Source: Lachnospiraceae bacterium NC2008
Lineage (GTDB): Bacteria; Bacillota; Clostridia; Lachnospirales; Lachnospiraceae
Length of the DNA: 64,000 nucleotides
Reading direction: 5' to 3'
Assembly (NCBI GenBank): GCA_000687675.1
Contig: JHWS01000001.1
Coordinates: forward strand, 248,001-312,000
Shown piece by piece: positions 34,924-42,415 of the stretch. Made by a program: the position numbers and the translations under genes. Position 1 is the stretch's first letter, and every line of letters starts with the position of its first letter. Below the pieces are notes generated by a model. That model did no database searches. It saw only the letters and a program-made list of their open reading frames with translations, and was not told the DNA's origin.

Positions 34924-34958
34924 ACATAGACTAAGGGGGCAAAGCCCCCTAGCTATGT
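34924..34958. repeat. Long GC-core inverted repeat downstream of the aldo/keto reductase
   Basis: ACATAG + CTA + GGGGGC opposite GCCCCC + TTAG + TCTATGT around a TTT loop, with single-base bulges. On the minus strand it follows the reductase stop by 35 bases but lacks a clear T-run, so it may be a factor-dependent or 3'-stabilising hairpin. Confidence 0.55.
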
Positions 34959-34992
34959 TAACATATAGTATACAATAGTAGTCCCTATTTTC

Positions 34993-35919
34993 TTATGGTA
35001 AAAACTTACCGGAAGCCAGATACAATCTGTACCACTCTTCATGAGTAAGCTCAACCTTGTCTGCATCCACCATCTCAGAAAGATGAACCGGATTCATAGT
35101 TCCTGTTATAACCTGCATCTTGGCCGGGTGACGAAGAATCCAGGCTACGGCAATAGCCGACTTAGACACCCCATATTTCTCACCAAGTTCACCAAGAACT
35201 TTGTTGAGTTCTGGGAAATCCTCATTATCTATAAACATGCCACCAAACATACCTTGCTGAAGCGGAGACCATGCCTGAATTGTAATATCATTCAGACGGC
35301 TGTAACAAAGAGTTCCACCGTCACGCATAAGGGACATATCTGTGGTCTTGTTGTTCATGTAGAGATCCTGATCTATAAGCTGTGACTGCTCAAGTGACAG
35401 TTGAAGCTGGTTAATCTTAAGTGGCTGCTTAACAAACTTCTTAAGAAGTTCAATCTGCATAGGCATAGTATTGCTGACACCGAATGTCTTAACCTTGCCG
35501 GCAGCCTCTAACTTGTCAAATGCTTCTGCAACCTGCTCTGGCTCAAACAGTAAATCCGGTCTGTGAAGTAAAAGCACATCCAGATACTCCATCTGAAGTC
35601 TTGAAAGTATACCGTCTACTGCTTCTATGATACTGTCTCTTCTCCAGTCAAAGATATTGTCAACGAAGTTAAGCCCGCATTTGGACTGAATAAAGATATC
35701 CTCTCTCTTAATACCTGTCTTCTTAAATGCTTCTCCAAACCTAAGCTCAGCATCACCATTACCGTAGCAGGTAGCATGGTCATAATAGTTGATACCAAGG
35801 TCATAGGCAGTCTGAATCATCTTTGCGGCATCATCCACCGATAAGGCCGGCATACGCATACAGCCCATAATTAGGCGTGAAGCCCCGCTTGGTCCGTTAC
35901 AAATGTTGATAGTGTTCAT
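34993..35919 (-). CDS. Aldo/keto reductase
   Basis: A 308-residue (beta/alpha)8 NADPH-dependent oxidoreductase of the YdhF/AKR11-13-like group. It shows SRLIMGCMRMP, GINYYDHATCYGNGDAELRFGEAF (Asp and catalytic Tyr region), DIFIQSKCGLN (catalytic Lys), YLDVLLLHRPDLL (His), TFGVSNTMPMQIELLKKF and IAVAWILRHPAKMQVITGTMNPVHL (cofactor phosphate site). It reduces an unknown aldehyde, ketone or sugar. AAAGGAGACTAACT precedes the ATG. It follows the ADP-ribosylglycohydrolase gene on the same strand with a 71-base gap. Confidence 0.93.
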   Translation of the reverse strand: MNTINICNGPSGASRLIMGCMRMPALSVDDAAKMIQTAYDLGINYYDHATCYGNGDAELRFGEAFKKTGIKREDIFIQSKCGLNFVDNIFDWRRDSIIEAVDGILSRLQMEYLDVLLLHRPDLLFEPEQVAEAFDKLEAAGKVKTFGVSNTMPMQIELLKKFVKQPLKINQLQLSLEQSQLIDQDLYMNNKTTDMSLMRDGGTLCYSRLNDITIQAWSPLQQGMFGGMFIDNEDFPELNKVLGELGEKYGVSKSAIAVAWILRHPAKMQVITGTMNPVHLSEMVDADKVELTHEEWYRLYLASGKFLP

Positions 35920-35990
35920 AGTTAGTCTCCTTTCAAGAGTAAACTGTCAGCCAAGCTCCCCATTTGCCAAGCGAACATGTATATTAAGGC

Positions 35991-36791
35991 TTATGCCCTG
36001 TGCTTTAAGAATCTGTTGTAAACTTCCTTCATATCACCCGTCATGCGACCTAAGGTCTCCTGCTTATAATCCTCAGGAATACCATAATATGCCTCTGCAA
36101 TAGCTGATGCTATGCAGGTAAGTGTGTCGCAGTCACCACCCAGTGATACTGCCCCTCTGACAACATCTTCAAAATCGAATCCTTCTAAGAATGCTGTTAT
36201 AGCTTCCGGCACTGTTTCCTGGCATGACTCCACATGATGATATGTAGGTCTAATCTGGTCAAGTGTTCTTGATAGGTCGTAGCCAAATTCCTTCTCGATG
36301 TAGTCTTTGATTTCAACCTTAGCCTTGCCTGTACGAGCGAGAAATATAGCCGCTGCCGTAGCTTCTGCACCCTTGATTCCTTCTTCATGGTTGTGGGTTA
36401 CTGAAGCTGTAAGACTTGCCACCTGACGTGTACGAGAAAGACTGTCATAAAGCCAGCCTGCTGCCGATACACGCATAGCTGAACCATTGCCCCACGAACC
36501 ATAAGGTTCACTTACAGGACTTGTAAGCCACTGGTAGAATCTGGCACCATATCCAGCTTTAGGATAGCGGCGTCCCCAGAATTTCATAGCCGAAACTACG
36601 TTGGATTTTATAGTCTTATCGTCGGCATCCTTACCGGCATTCATCAGGCCTGCAGCCACTGCCACAGTCATAACAGAATCATCTGTGAATTCCGAATCAT
36701 CGATAAATAAAGGTCCAAAATCTTTAATCTTATCGCTACGGTCGAACTCATAAGGACTTCCAACCATATCTCCTAAAATCGCACCTAACAT
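35991..36791 (-). CDS. ADP-ribosylglycohydrolase
   Basis: A 266-residue DraG/ARH-type enzyme that removes ADP-ribose from proteins, nucleic acids or small molecules. The metal-binding motifs are present: MLGAILGDMVGSPYEFDR at the N-terminus, FTDDSVMTVAVA (T-D-D) and GGDCDTLTCIASAIAEAYYG near the end. YGSWGNGSAMRVSAAGW and SVTHNHEEGIKGAEATAAAIF fit as well. The longer frame begins 12 codons earlier, but the ATG at 36791 has GGAGGAGGAATT upstream. It lies near a VWA protein and a macro-domain protein; the clustering of two ADP-ribose-handling genes suggests a shared pathway. Confidence 0.93.
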   Translation of the reverse strand: MLGAILGDMVGSPYEFDRSDKIKDFGPLFIDDSEFTDDSVMTVAVAAGLMNAGKDADDKTIKSNVVSAMKFWGRRYPKAGYGARFYQWLTSPVSEPYGSWGNGSAMRVSAAGWLYDSLSRTRQVASLTASVTHNHEEGIKGAEATAAAIFLARTGKAKVEIKDYIEKEFGYDLSRTLDQIRPTYHHVESCQETVPEAITAFLEGFDFEDVVRGAVSLGGDCDTLTCIASAIAEAYYGIPEDYKQETLGRMTGDMKEVYNRFLKHRA

Positions 36792-36944
36792 AATTCCTCC
36801 TCCCTGGCACCCTCCGGCACCAAACACTTTTATACTTTTTTCTACATTTACCCCTATAACAAACTACTTTATTCACCTATAACTTTACCACAAATCGCCT
36901 TGCCTTGACAAAAAACAATAATTAAATAAGAGGTGCTAAGCTCC

Positions 36945-37619
36945 TCATATTTGTTTTCTCCTCTTTTTATAGTCGGCATCTATCTTTGCCTTCCAGTCCC
37001 CATCCGCTAATTCTTCGCACATCTGTCCCGGCGCACATGAGCGAACACGAGAAACAGCCATCTCAAGTACTTCATAATTAAGGGCTGTGCCTTCAGAATC
37101 ACAGTTGTAGTTGGCAGCACAGTTCCTATCAATTCCCATAGAGTCAGCCATCTCTGCAGCATCAATATTGGCACCAAGGAAAAGAAATTCCCAATGATAA
37201 CGCTCTTTCTGACGCTTAATCATACGCTTTATATCCTTGTATGAATATTTATAGCTACTATTCTCCATACCATCAGTTGTAATAACAAACAGTGTCTTGC
37301 CAGGCACATCCTCCTTTCTGGCAAATTTGTGAATATTCCCAACATGATGGATAGCTTCACCAACGGCATCAAGAAGTGCTGTAGAGCCGCCTACACTATA
37401 CTGCCTTGAAGTAAGCTTTCTTACCTTATCAATAGGTATTCTATCATTAATCACACGGCTCTCATCACTAAAGAGCACTGTAGACACCAGGGCCTGCCCT
37501 TCCCCATTCTTCTGCTTCTCTATCATGGCATTGAAACCACCGATAGTATCAGCTTCCAGGCCACACATAGACCCACTCTTATCAAGGATAAATACTATTT
37601 CTGTTAAATCTTCTCTCAT
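36945..37619 (-). CDS. VWA (von Willebrand factor A) domain protein
   Basis: A soluble 224-residue VWA protein with an intact MIDAS: DKSGSM near residue 13, STALLDAVGEAI for the conserved Thr and TTDGMENSS for the third loop. Such cytoplasmic VWA proteins bind partners via a metal ion and often accompany ATPases, kinases or stress systems (TerY-like); this one has the short TerY-like form. The ATG at 37619 is used because GGAGG lies eight bases upstream; an earlier ATG at 37634 falls inside that site. It stands between the macro-HTH operon's terminator and the ADP-ribosylglycohydrolase gene. Confidence 0.85.
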   Translation of the reverse strand: MREDLTEIVFILDKSGSMCGLEADTIGGFNAMIEKQKNGEGQALVSTVLFSDESRVINDRIPIDKVRKLTSRQYSVGGSTALLDAVGEAIHHVGNIHKFARKEDVPGKTLFVITTDGMENSSYKYSYKDIKRMIKRQKERYHWEFLFLGANIDAAEMADSMGIDRNCAANYNCDSEGTALNYEVLEMAVSRVRSCAPGQMCEELADGDWKAKIDADYKKRRKQI

Positions 37620-37740
37620 AATCTCTACCTCCATTTATGTTTGATTAACTTCTTACTAAGGTCATTATAGAAATTATGAGTTGGGAATATGTCCCCCGGC
37701 AGGCGACAAATGCCTTAAGGTCCAAATGCCTCCGGCCATA

Positions 37741-37767
37741 AAAAAGCAGGAGCCCTAAACTCCTGCT
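37741..37767 (-). terminator. Intrinsic terminator overlapping the macro gene stop
   Basis: AGCAGGAG / CTCCTGCT stem with a seven-base loop and TTTTTT tail on the minus strand; the left arm is formed by the last codons of the macro-HTH gene. Confidence 0.85.
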
Positions 37768-38831
37768 CCAAGTAGCTTCTCTCCATGTTCAAAAAGTGCC
37801 ACATTAATCTGGTATATGTCGTATGCCCCTCTTTCAATAAAATACTGAACGATTAGGTCCCCCTTGCTGCAAGGTGACAGGGCAAGGCCCGCCCGTGAAA
37901 GAAGGTCTTTGGTCTCATCTATATTAAGCTCAAGCGCCACCGCCAGTGCAAGTGCCGTAGACTTGCTTGGATTCTTGGTGGTACCGCACTTAAGCTTAGA
38001 ATATGCCTTGCGGTCAATATTAGCCCGGCGCTGAACCTCCGCATCGGTAAGTCCCCGCCTATCCGCAAACATATAAACCAGCTCCATAAATGTCTTATCA
38101 AGATTCTTAACAACCTCATCCAGACTCCTAGGCTTGTCCCCAATCTCCGGTTCCGCAGCCAGCATCGTCTCCTCATCACAAGGCTCAAAATCCGCATCCT
38201 CCTCATAATCCCTAGCAGGCGCCATACAGCACTCTGCCATCTCGTAGCGAACCCGCGGGCCGCGGCGGCGATCATCCCCGTATTCAACCTCCAGGGTATC
38301 CTCCACATAATTCTCACTTATGTAGGCATCAATATCCCCATAAAGCTCAGCCGATAGCAAATAGGACTTCTTATCAAAAACAACTAGGAAAATGGACATA
38401 TCTGCCCCGCCAAGAAAGGCGTAAATCTCAGAAAGTGCAATACGAAGGGCTATCCCCTTAGGGAAGCCATAAGAACCTGACCCAAGAAGCGGAATAGCAA
38501 GACTCTCTACTCCCCTCTTAAGGGCTAACTTAAAAACCTGGCGGTAACATGCGCGAAGTGTGTCTTCTTCATGCAAGGCCCCGCCCTGCCAAGGGGCACC
38601 TACGGTATGGATGATATATTTTGCAGGAAGCTTAAACCCATCAGTGACAAATGCCTGCCCAGGCACGACTTCCCCAATCTTACTTCTAGCCTCTAGAAGG
38701 TCTTTTACTCCTGCCGCCTTATAGACAGCCGCATCTATCCCAGCCCCATATTCAGGCAAGGGATTAGCAGGATTAACTATGGCATCCACATCCATAATCG
38801 TTATATCACTACGTACAATCTGTAATGCCAT
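37755..38831 (-). CDS. Macro domain protein with C-terminal HTH-like domain
   Basis: Residues 1-170 are a macro domain that binds or hydrolyses ADP-ribose derivatives: VDAIVNPANPLPEYGAGIDAAVYKAAG, the K/H-rich YIIHTVGAPWQGG and SLAIPLLGSGSYGFPKGIAL. Residues 175-235 are an acidic linker with several Cys. Residues 235-358 contain a helical, XRE-like HTH region (LTDAEVQRRANIDRKAYSKLKCG, TALALAVALELNIDETKDLLSRAG). Fusion of macro and HTH suggests regulation linked to ADP-ribose signals, or a targeting domain. The coding region has a visibly higher G+C stretch around 38230-38290 than its neighbours. It follows the 126-residue gene by eight bases. Confidence 0.88.
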   Translation of the reverse strand: MALQIVRSDITIMDVDAIVNPANPLPEYGAGIDAAVYKAAGVKDLLEARSKIGEVVPGQAFVTDGFKLPAKYIIHTVGAPWQGGALHEEDTLRACYRQVFKLALKRGVESLAIPLLGSGSYGFPKGIALRIALSEIYAFLGGADMSIFLVVFDKKSYLLSAELYGDIDAYISENYVEDTLEVEYGDDRRRGPRVRYEMAECCMAPARDYEEDADFEPCDEETMLAAEPEIGDKPRSLDEVVKNLDKTFMELVYMFADRRGLTDAEVQRRANIDRKAYSKLKCGTTKNPSKSTALALAVALELNIDETKDLLSRAGLALSPCSKGDLIVQYFIERGAYDIYQINVALFEHGEKLLGAGV

Positions 38832-38839
38832 AAAGCCCC

Positions 38840-39220
38840 CTAAAACAAGTTTACAGTCCCATTAATCACAGCCTTATAATTCTCAGGAGTAGGAATAGTA
38901 TCAATCTTAGTAAATCCTTCTCCCTTACAGATATAAACCTGATCTGGAACAATCAAAAGAAAGAACTCTATAAAGCCTTCCTCTATCATCTTCTTAGCAA
39001 AACCTTCATGGGCTGCAGCTACAGTTTCATTGAACTCTGGTTCTGCAGCAACTGCTCCTACACTTCGATTTTCGTTATCAAAAAGAACAATATCTACTGT
39101 AATAAAAGGCGAATATAAATAGTCTATAATTGTATTCCATCCTGCTTCTTTAAGATATTTGTCCATCCTACATTGAAATTTTTCATGTGAGTCTTTTTTT
39201 AATCCGTCAAATAAGCCCAT
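38840..39220 (-). CDS. Hypothetical protein, operon partner of the macro gene
   Basis: A 126-residue soluble protein starting MGLFDGLKKDSHEKFQCRMDKYLKEAGW. The segment YSPFITVDIVLFDNENRSVGAVAAEPEFNETVAAAHEGFAKKMIEEGF looks alpha/beta. I recognise no family. It lies eight bases before the macro-HTH gene and 43 bases after a 40-codon zinc-finger gene on the same strand, so the three are probably co-transcribed. Confidence 0.65.
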   Translation of the reverse strand: MGLFDGLKKDSHEKFQCRMDKYLKEAGWNTIIDYLYSPFITVDIVLFDNENRSVGAVAAEPEFNETVAAAHEGFAKKMIEEGFIEFFLLIVPDQVYICKGEGFTKIDTIPTPENYKAVINGTVNLF

Positions 39221-39263
39221 ATTTATTCCTCTTCATAACTTTCAGACATTTGCAAATGCCTGC

Positions 39264-39386
39264 CTATATATTTTTAATAAATCTACACTTTGGATAGGCA
39301 CTACATCCATAAAATTGATTTCCTACGTTATTGCCCTTCTTTGCAGTTCTAAGAACAAGTTTACTTCCACATTCTGGACAAATCAT
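39264..39386 (-). CDS. Small topoisomerase-type C4 zinc finger protein (40 aa)
   Basis: A 40-codon gene below usual ORF cut-offs. The peptide starts MICPECGSKLVLRTAKKG and continues with FYGCSAYPKCRF, i.e. CxxC-x21-C-x5-C, the pattern of the C4 zinc fingers at the end of bacterial DNA topoisomerase I. AAAGGTG sits seven bases before the ATG, and the frame closes with TAG 43 bases before the next gene. It probably binds nucleic acid. Its place at the head of the macro-domain operon is notable. Confidence 0.8.
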   Translation of the reverse strand: MICPECGSKLVLRTAKKGNNVGNQFYGCSAYPKCRFIKNI

Positions 39387-39516
39387 AGCATCACCTTTTT
39401 CCCTTTTGTTACGTACATAACACCTTAATTTTACCATAAGTAGAGTATATTTTTACCTCTTACCTCCGATTTCTTACCTCTTAGCTTTTAAGCCTTTTAA
39501 TGTAGTTCGCTTGCGT

Positions 39517-39522
39517 TATAAT
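39517..39522 (+). promoter_or_regulatory. -10 element for a leaderless LytTR transcript
   Basis: Consensus TATAAT lies exactly six bases before the ATG at 39529, so the transcript should begin at the start codon. No Shine-Dalgarno site is present and the -35 is poor. Confidence 0.5.
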
Positions 39523-39528
39523 ACAAAC

Positions 39529-39987
39529 ATGAGGAACGATATTAAAGTCAAAATTGAGATTGATCCAGATGCTAGTGACTTAGAAATTACAATCAAATGC
39601 CCTGAGGTCAATGAAGATGTGGTAAGGATCCAGAAGATGCTATCTGAGACAAGCGCAGGTTCATCCCAGATAAGTCTCTTTAAAGAAGATGTGGAGTACT
39701 TCCTTCCATTTAGCAAGATTTTGTTTTTCGAAACTGATAATGGCCAAATCAGAGCACATACTGCAGATGATGCTTTCGAGACAAAATACAAACTATATGA
39801 GCTTACGGAGTTACTTCCTTCTTACTTCTTTAGGATTTCAAAATCCACCATACTTAACACCAGGAAGCTTTATTCCATTACTAAGAACCTGACAGGTGCT
39901 AGTAAGATAGAGTTTCAGGGAACCTACAAGACAGTTTATTGTTCGCGAAATTATTATAAAACGCTTAAGGAAATTTTATCGCCATAA
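39529..39987 (+). CDS. LytTR-family DNA-binding protein
   Basis: A 152-residue stand-alone LytTR regulator. The C-terminal domain (about residues 55-150) has the beta-strand-rich pattern VEYFLPFSKILFFETDNGQIRAHTADDAFETKYKLYEL, then YFFRISKSTILNTRKL and KTVYCSRNYYKTLKEIL. The N-terminal 50 residues lack a receiver domain. Genes of this kind in Firmicutes often precede a small membrane protein and control it and themselves; here a LiaF-like gene follows after 21 bases. A TTG lies 18 bases earlier in frame; the ATG is favoured. It appears to be leaderless. Confidence 0.85.
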   Translation: MRNDIKVKIEIDPDASDLEITIKCPEVNEDVVRIQKMLSETSAGSSQISLFKEDVEYFLPFSKILFFETDNGQIRAHTADDAFETKYKLYELTELLPSYFFRISKSTILNTRKLYSITKNLTGASKIEFQGTYKTVYCSRNYYKTLKEILSP

Positions 39988-40008
39988 TAGAGATATAAGG
40001 AGAATCAC

Positions 40009-40731
40009 ATGAAAAAAGAATTAAATGGCTTATTTTTAATCGCAATCGCTGTATGTTTAATACTTTGGAAACTTAATGTATTTAACCTTCCTTTGGAATG
40101 GGCTGGGGTAGGCACGTGGGGCCTAATCATCTCAGCAATTATGGTTTACATTATCATCAAGGAAGTGCTAAAAGGAAAACTTAGCGGAATCTTCTTCCCG
40201 CTTGCAATTATCGGTATCATCTTCGATGAACCACTTGGTATAACAGCAATTACACCTTGGGTAATACTTGTTGCAGCATTCTTATTTACAGTAGCATTTG
40301 ACATGATGTTTCCATATCACAAGAAACACTACAAACATAACCACGGAGACCATAACTTCGATAAGTACAGTTCAACTATAAGTGAAGATGTGGATGGATA
40401 TATAAGACACGGGGTGACATTTGCTTCTGCTACTAAGTATGTTAGAAGTAAGAATCTTGTAGAGGCTGATCTTTCAGCACGCTTTGGAGCACTTAATGTA
40501 TCATTTGAAGGAGCAGAAGTTCCTAGTAAGCAGATTGATGTTTCCTGCGACGCTTCATTCGGCACTATATATTTATACCTTCCAAGAAACTGGAGAGTAA
40601 TTAATAAGGTATCGGCTTCATTCGGTGGCTGCGATGATAAGGCAATTAACAGCAACCCAGATAACGCAGACGTTACTTGTACAATCGTCGGCTCAGCTTC
40701 CTTTGGAGAGATTCGTCTTTTTAGAGTATAG
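40009..40731 (+). CDS. LiaF-like membrane protein
   Basis: A 240-residue protein with about four N-terminal membrane helices (residues 5-105), a His-rich turn (HKKHYKHNHGDHNF) and a soluble C-terminal beta domain (LVEADLSARFGALNVSFEGAEVP; CDASFGTIYLYLPRNWRV; VGSASFGEIRLF). The repeated FG-containing strands match the cell-wall-active antibiotic response / LiaF-type C-terminal domain, a parallel beta roll. It probably acts with the LytTR regulator upstream in envelope stress sensing; that role is inferred from context and family. The start has AAGGAG close upstream. Confidence 0.8.
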   Translation: MKKELNGLFLIAIAVCLILWKLNVFNLPLEWAGVGTWGLIISAIMVYIIIKEVLKGKLSGIFFPLAIIGIIFDEPLGITAITPWVILVAAFLFTVAFDMMFPYHKKHYKHNHGDHNFDKYSSTISEDVDGYIRHGVTFASATKYVRSKNLVEADLSARFGALNVSFEGAEVPSKQIDVSCDASFGTIYLYLPRNWRVINKVSASFGGCDDKAINSNPDNADVTCTIVGSASFGEIRLFRV

Positions 40732-40750
40732 AGCAAAGAAAGGAATAAGT

Positions 40751-41296
40751 ATGAAACTAGCTATATTACTACCAGGAATCGGATATCATAAAGACAAACC
40801 GTTACTTTACTTTGCAAGGAAGCTTGCTCAGAGCAAGGGATATGAAACGATAGATGTTGAATACCATGACCTTCCCCAGAAGATAAAGGGTGATGCGGCT
40901 ATGATGAAGAAGGCTGCGGAAATCGCTATAGCTCAGACCTGCCAGCAGCTTGCTGATGTTGATTTTGAGGCATATGAAAAGGTCGTTTTTATAGGAAAGA
41001 GTATCGGTACTGTTGTAGTAGCTAAGTATGTTAGTGATCATAATATTAAGGCTAAGCAAGTGTGGTATACACCAGTGGAAGCAACATTTACTTTCGGAAC
41101 TGAGGATGCTGTGGCATTTATCGGAGGTGATGATCCATGGTCAGAACTGTCCAAAGTCAAGGCAGCTGCATCTGCTGCAGGAATCAGTCTTACTATCTAC
41201 CCAGCCTGCAACCACTCACTTGAATCTGCAGATGTAGAAAAGAATCTTGAATTCTTGCAGGACGTAATCCATAAAACAGCAGAATACATCGATTAA
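40751..41296 (+). CDS. Alpha/beta hydrolase-like protein
   Basis: A 181-residue protein beginning MKLAILLPGIGYHKDKPLLYFARKLAQSKGYETIDVEY. It has a nucleophile-elbow-like GKSIGT segment (VVFIGKSIGTVVVAKYV), FIGGDDPW for an acid and CNHSLE with a possible catalytic His. This resembles small dienelactone-hydrolase-like alpha/beta hydrolases; the substrate is unknown. The ATG at 40751 follows AAAGGAATAAGT. Longer in-frame extensions overlap the preceding gene and are rejected. Third gene of the LytTR operon, closed by a strong terminator. Confidence 0.8.
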   Translation: MKLAILLPGIGYHKDKPLLYFARKLAQSKGYETIDVEYHDLPQKIKGDAAMMKKAAEIAIAQTCQQLADVDFEAYEKVVFIGKSIGTVVVAKYVSDHNIKAKQVWYTPVEATFTFGTEDAVAFIGGDDPWSELSKVKAAASAAGISLTIYPACNHSLESADVEKNLEFLQDVIHKTAEYID

Positions 41297-41313
41297 TTTC
41301 CACCAATATAAAT

Positions 41314-41346
41314 GAGCCCTATACCAAAGTATAGGGCTCTGAATTT
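41314..41346 (+). terminator. Terminator of the LytTR operon
   Basis: Perfect 11-base arms GAGCCCTATAC (41314-41324) and GTATAGGGCTC (41329-41339), CAAA loop and T-rich tail TGAATTTT; may also serve the convergent lipoprotein gene. Confidence 0.85.
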
Positions 41347-41352
41347 TACTAA

Positions 41353-42279
41353 TTACTGTTCATAGTAGCTTACATTATATTCATAAACTCCATCTTTGTC
41401 TGGGTCGTAGAGATTTATAAAGGCATTATCCATACCTTCATCGTATGGATTCACATCAATCTCTTCTTTGTAGGTAAAGTTATCACCATTAGTTACATCC
41501 ATAGAGCAGTCAAGGAATCTGTTATTACCAGGATCTACATTAGCTGGGAAGAGGAAGACTGATTCGAAATCCGAGCTATCTGGAAGGTAGCCTACAGCGT
41601 GGCAGTCGAAGAATCTTGCATCATACATATGACCTGCCATCATAGCCGAATCCTTACCAAATATAAATGCTTCCTCTAATCTAAGACCGCAAACTGTTGA
41701 ACCTACAATATCTCCAAAGAATCCAATTTGTTCATCATCAGAAGATATATATATATTCTTTATTGTATGTCCATTAGCAGAGAATAATCCGCAGAATGCC
41801 TTGCTGTGATCTTCATCATATATACCAAGTGGTGCCCAGTCTTCTCCATTAATATCAATATCACAAAGAAGATCAACCTTAATAAACATCTTGTCATCAC
41901 CTGTTCTTGGTGCTGGATAAGTATTAACAAAGTATGTAAGTGAAGCTAAGTCTTCTATGCTATCAACCTTAAAGACGTCATCCATAGATTCCTTAATATA
42001 ATCAAGGTCTACTAAATTGATAAGATAGCTAGCTTCAGAAGTCTGGCCCCACTCTGTTTCAGAAGGATCTACATAAAAGTAGTTTTCAACTGTAAGCTCG
42101 CCGTCGTATTCTGGCATTTCTACTTCTTCCTCTGGCTCTGACTCTTCAGTAGCTACAGACTCAGTTGTTACTGGTGTAGGAGTTGGAGTTGCTTCTGGCT
42201 TAGCCTCCTTCTTATCACCACATGCACCAAGTAAAAGCACTGATGCAAGAACTGCACTAATTAAAGATATTTTTTTCAT
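41353..42279 (-). CDS. Lipoprotein with GLUG-like beta-helix segment
   Basis: A 308-residue exported protein: signal peptide MKKISLISAVLASVLLLGAC with lipobox LGAC (C20), a Lys/Pro/Thr/Glu linker to about residue 60, then a domain containing DIDINGEDWAPLGIYDEDHSKAFCGLFSANGHTIKNIYI and GFFGDIVGSTVCGLRLEEAFIFG. That pattern of repeats resembles the GLUG/right-handed beta-helix elements in surface adhesins. It probably sits on the outer membrane face. The ATG at 42279 has AAGGGGACAGAATT upstream; the 13 earlier in-frame codons are not used. Confidence 0.75.
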   Translation of the reverse strand: MKKISLISAVLASVLLLGACGDKKEAKPEATPTPTPVTTESVATEESEPEEEVEMPEYDGELTVENYFYVDPSETEWGQTSEASYLINLVDLDYIKESMDDVFKVDSIEDLASLTYFVNTYPAPRTGDDKMFIKVDLLCDIDINGEDWAPLGIYDEDHSKAFCGLFSANGHTIKNIYISSDDEQIGFFGDIVGSTVCGLRLEEAFIFGKDSAMMAGHMYDARFFDCHAVGYLPDSSDFESVFLFPANVDPGNNRFLDCSMDVTNGDNFTYKEEIDVNPYDEGMDNAFINLYDPDKDGVYEYNVSYYEQ

Positions 42280-42335
42280 AATTCTGTCCCCTTTCGACAA
42301 TGTTCTTTTTAATGTCATCTTAATTATAATTTATT

Positions 42336-42371
42336 AATAAAAAAACGTGGCCCCCAAAAGAGTCCACGTTA
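42336..42371 (-). terminator. Intrinsic terminator after the second HD-GYP gene
   Basis: AACGTGG / CCACGTT stem with a 13-base loop and minus-strand tail of seven or more T, 45 bases after the HD-GYP stop. Confidence 0.85.
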
Positions 42372-42415
42372 CTTTATATAAAGTTGAAATATGAGCATGA
42401 TAGGTTCGCGGGCAT

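Noticed and set aside
37919-38317. A 132-codon ORF inside the macro-HTH gene in another frame
   Set aside because: It is a shadow in the GC-rich part of a clearly real gene; its Arg/Trp-rich composition fits no family.
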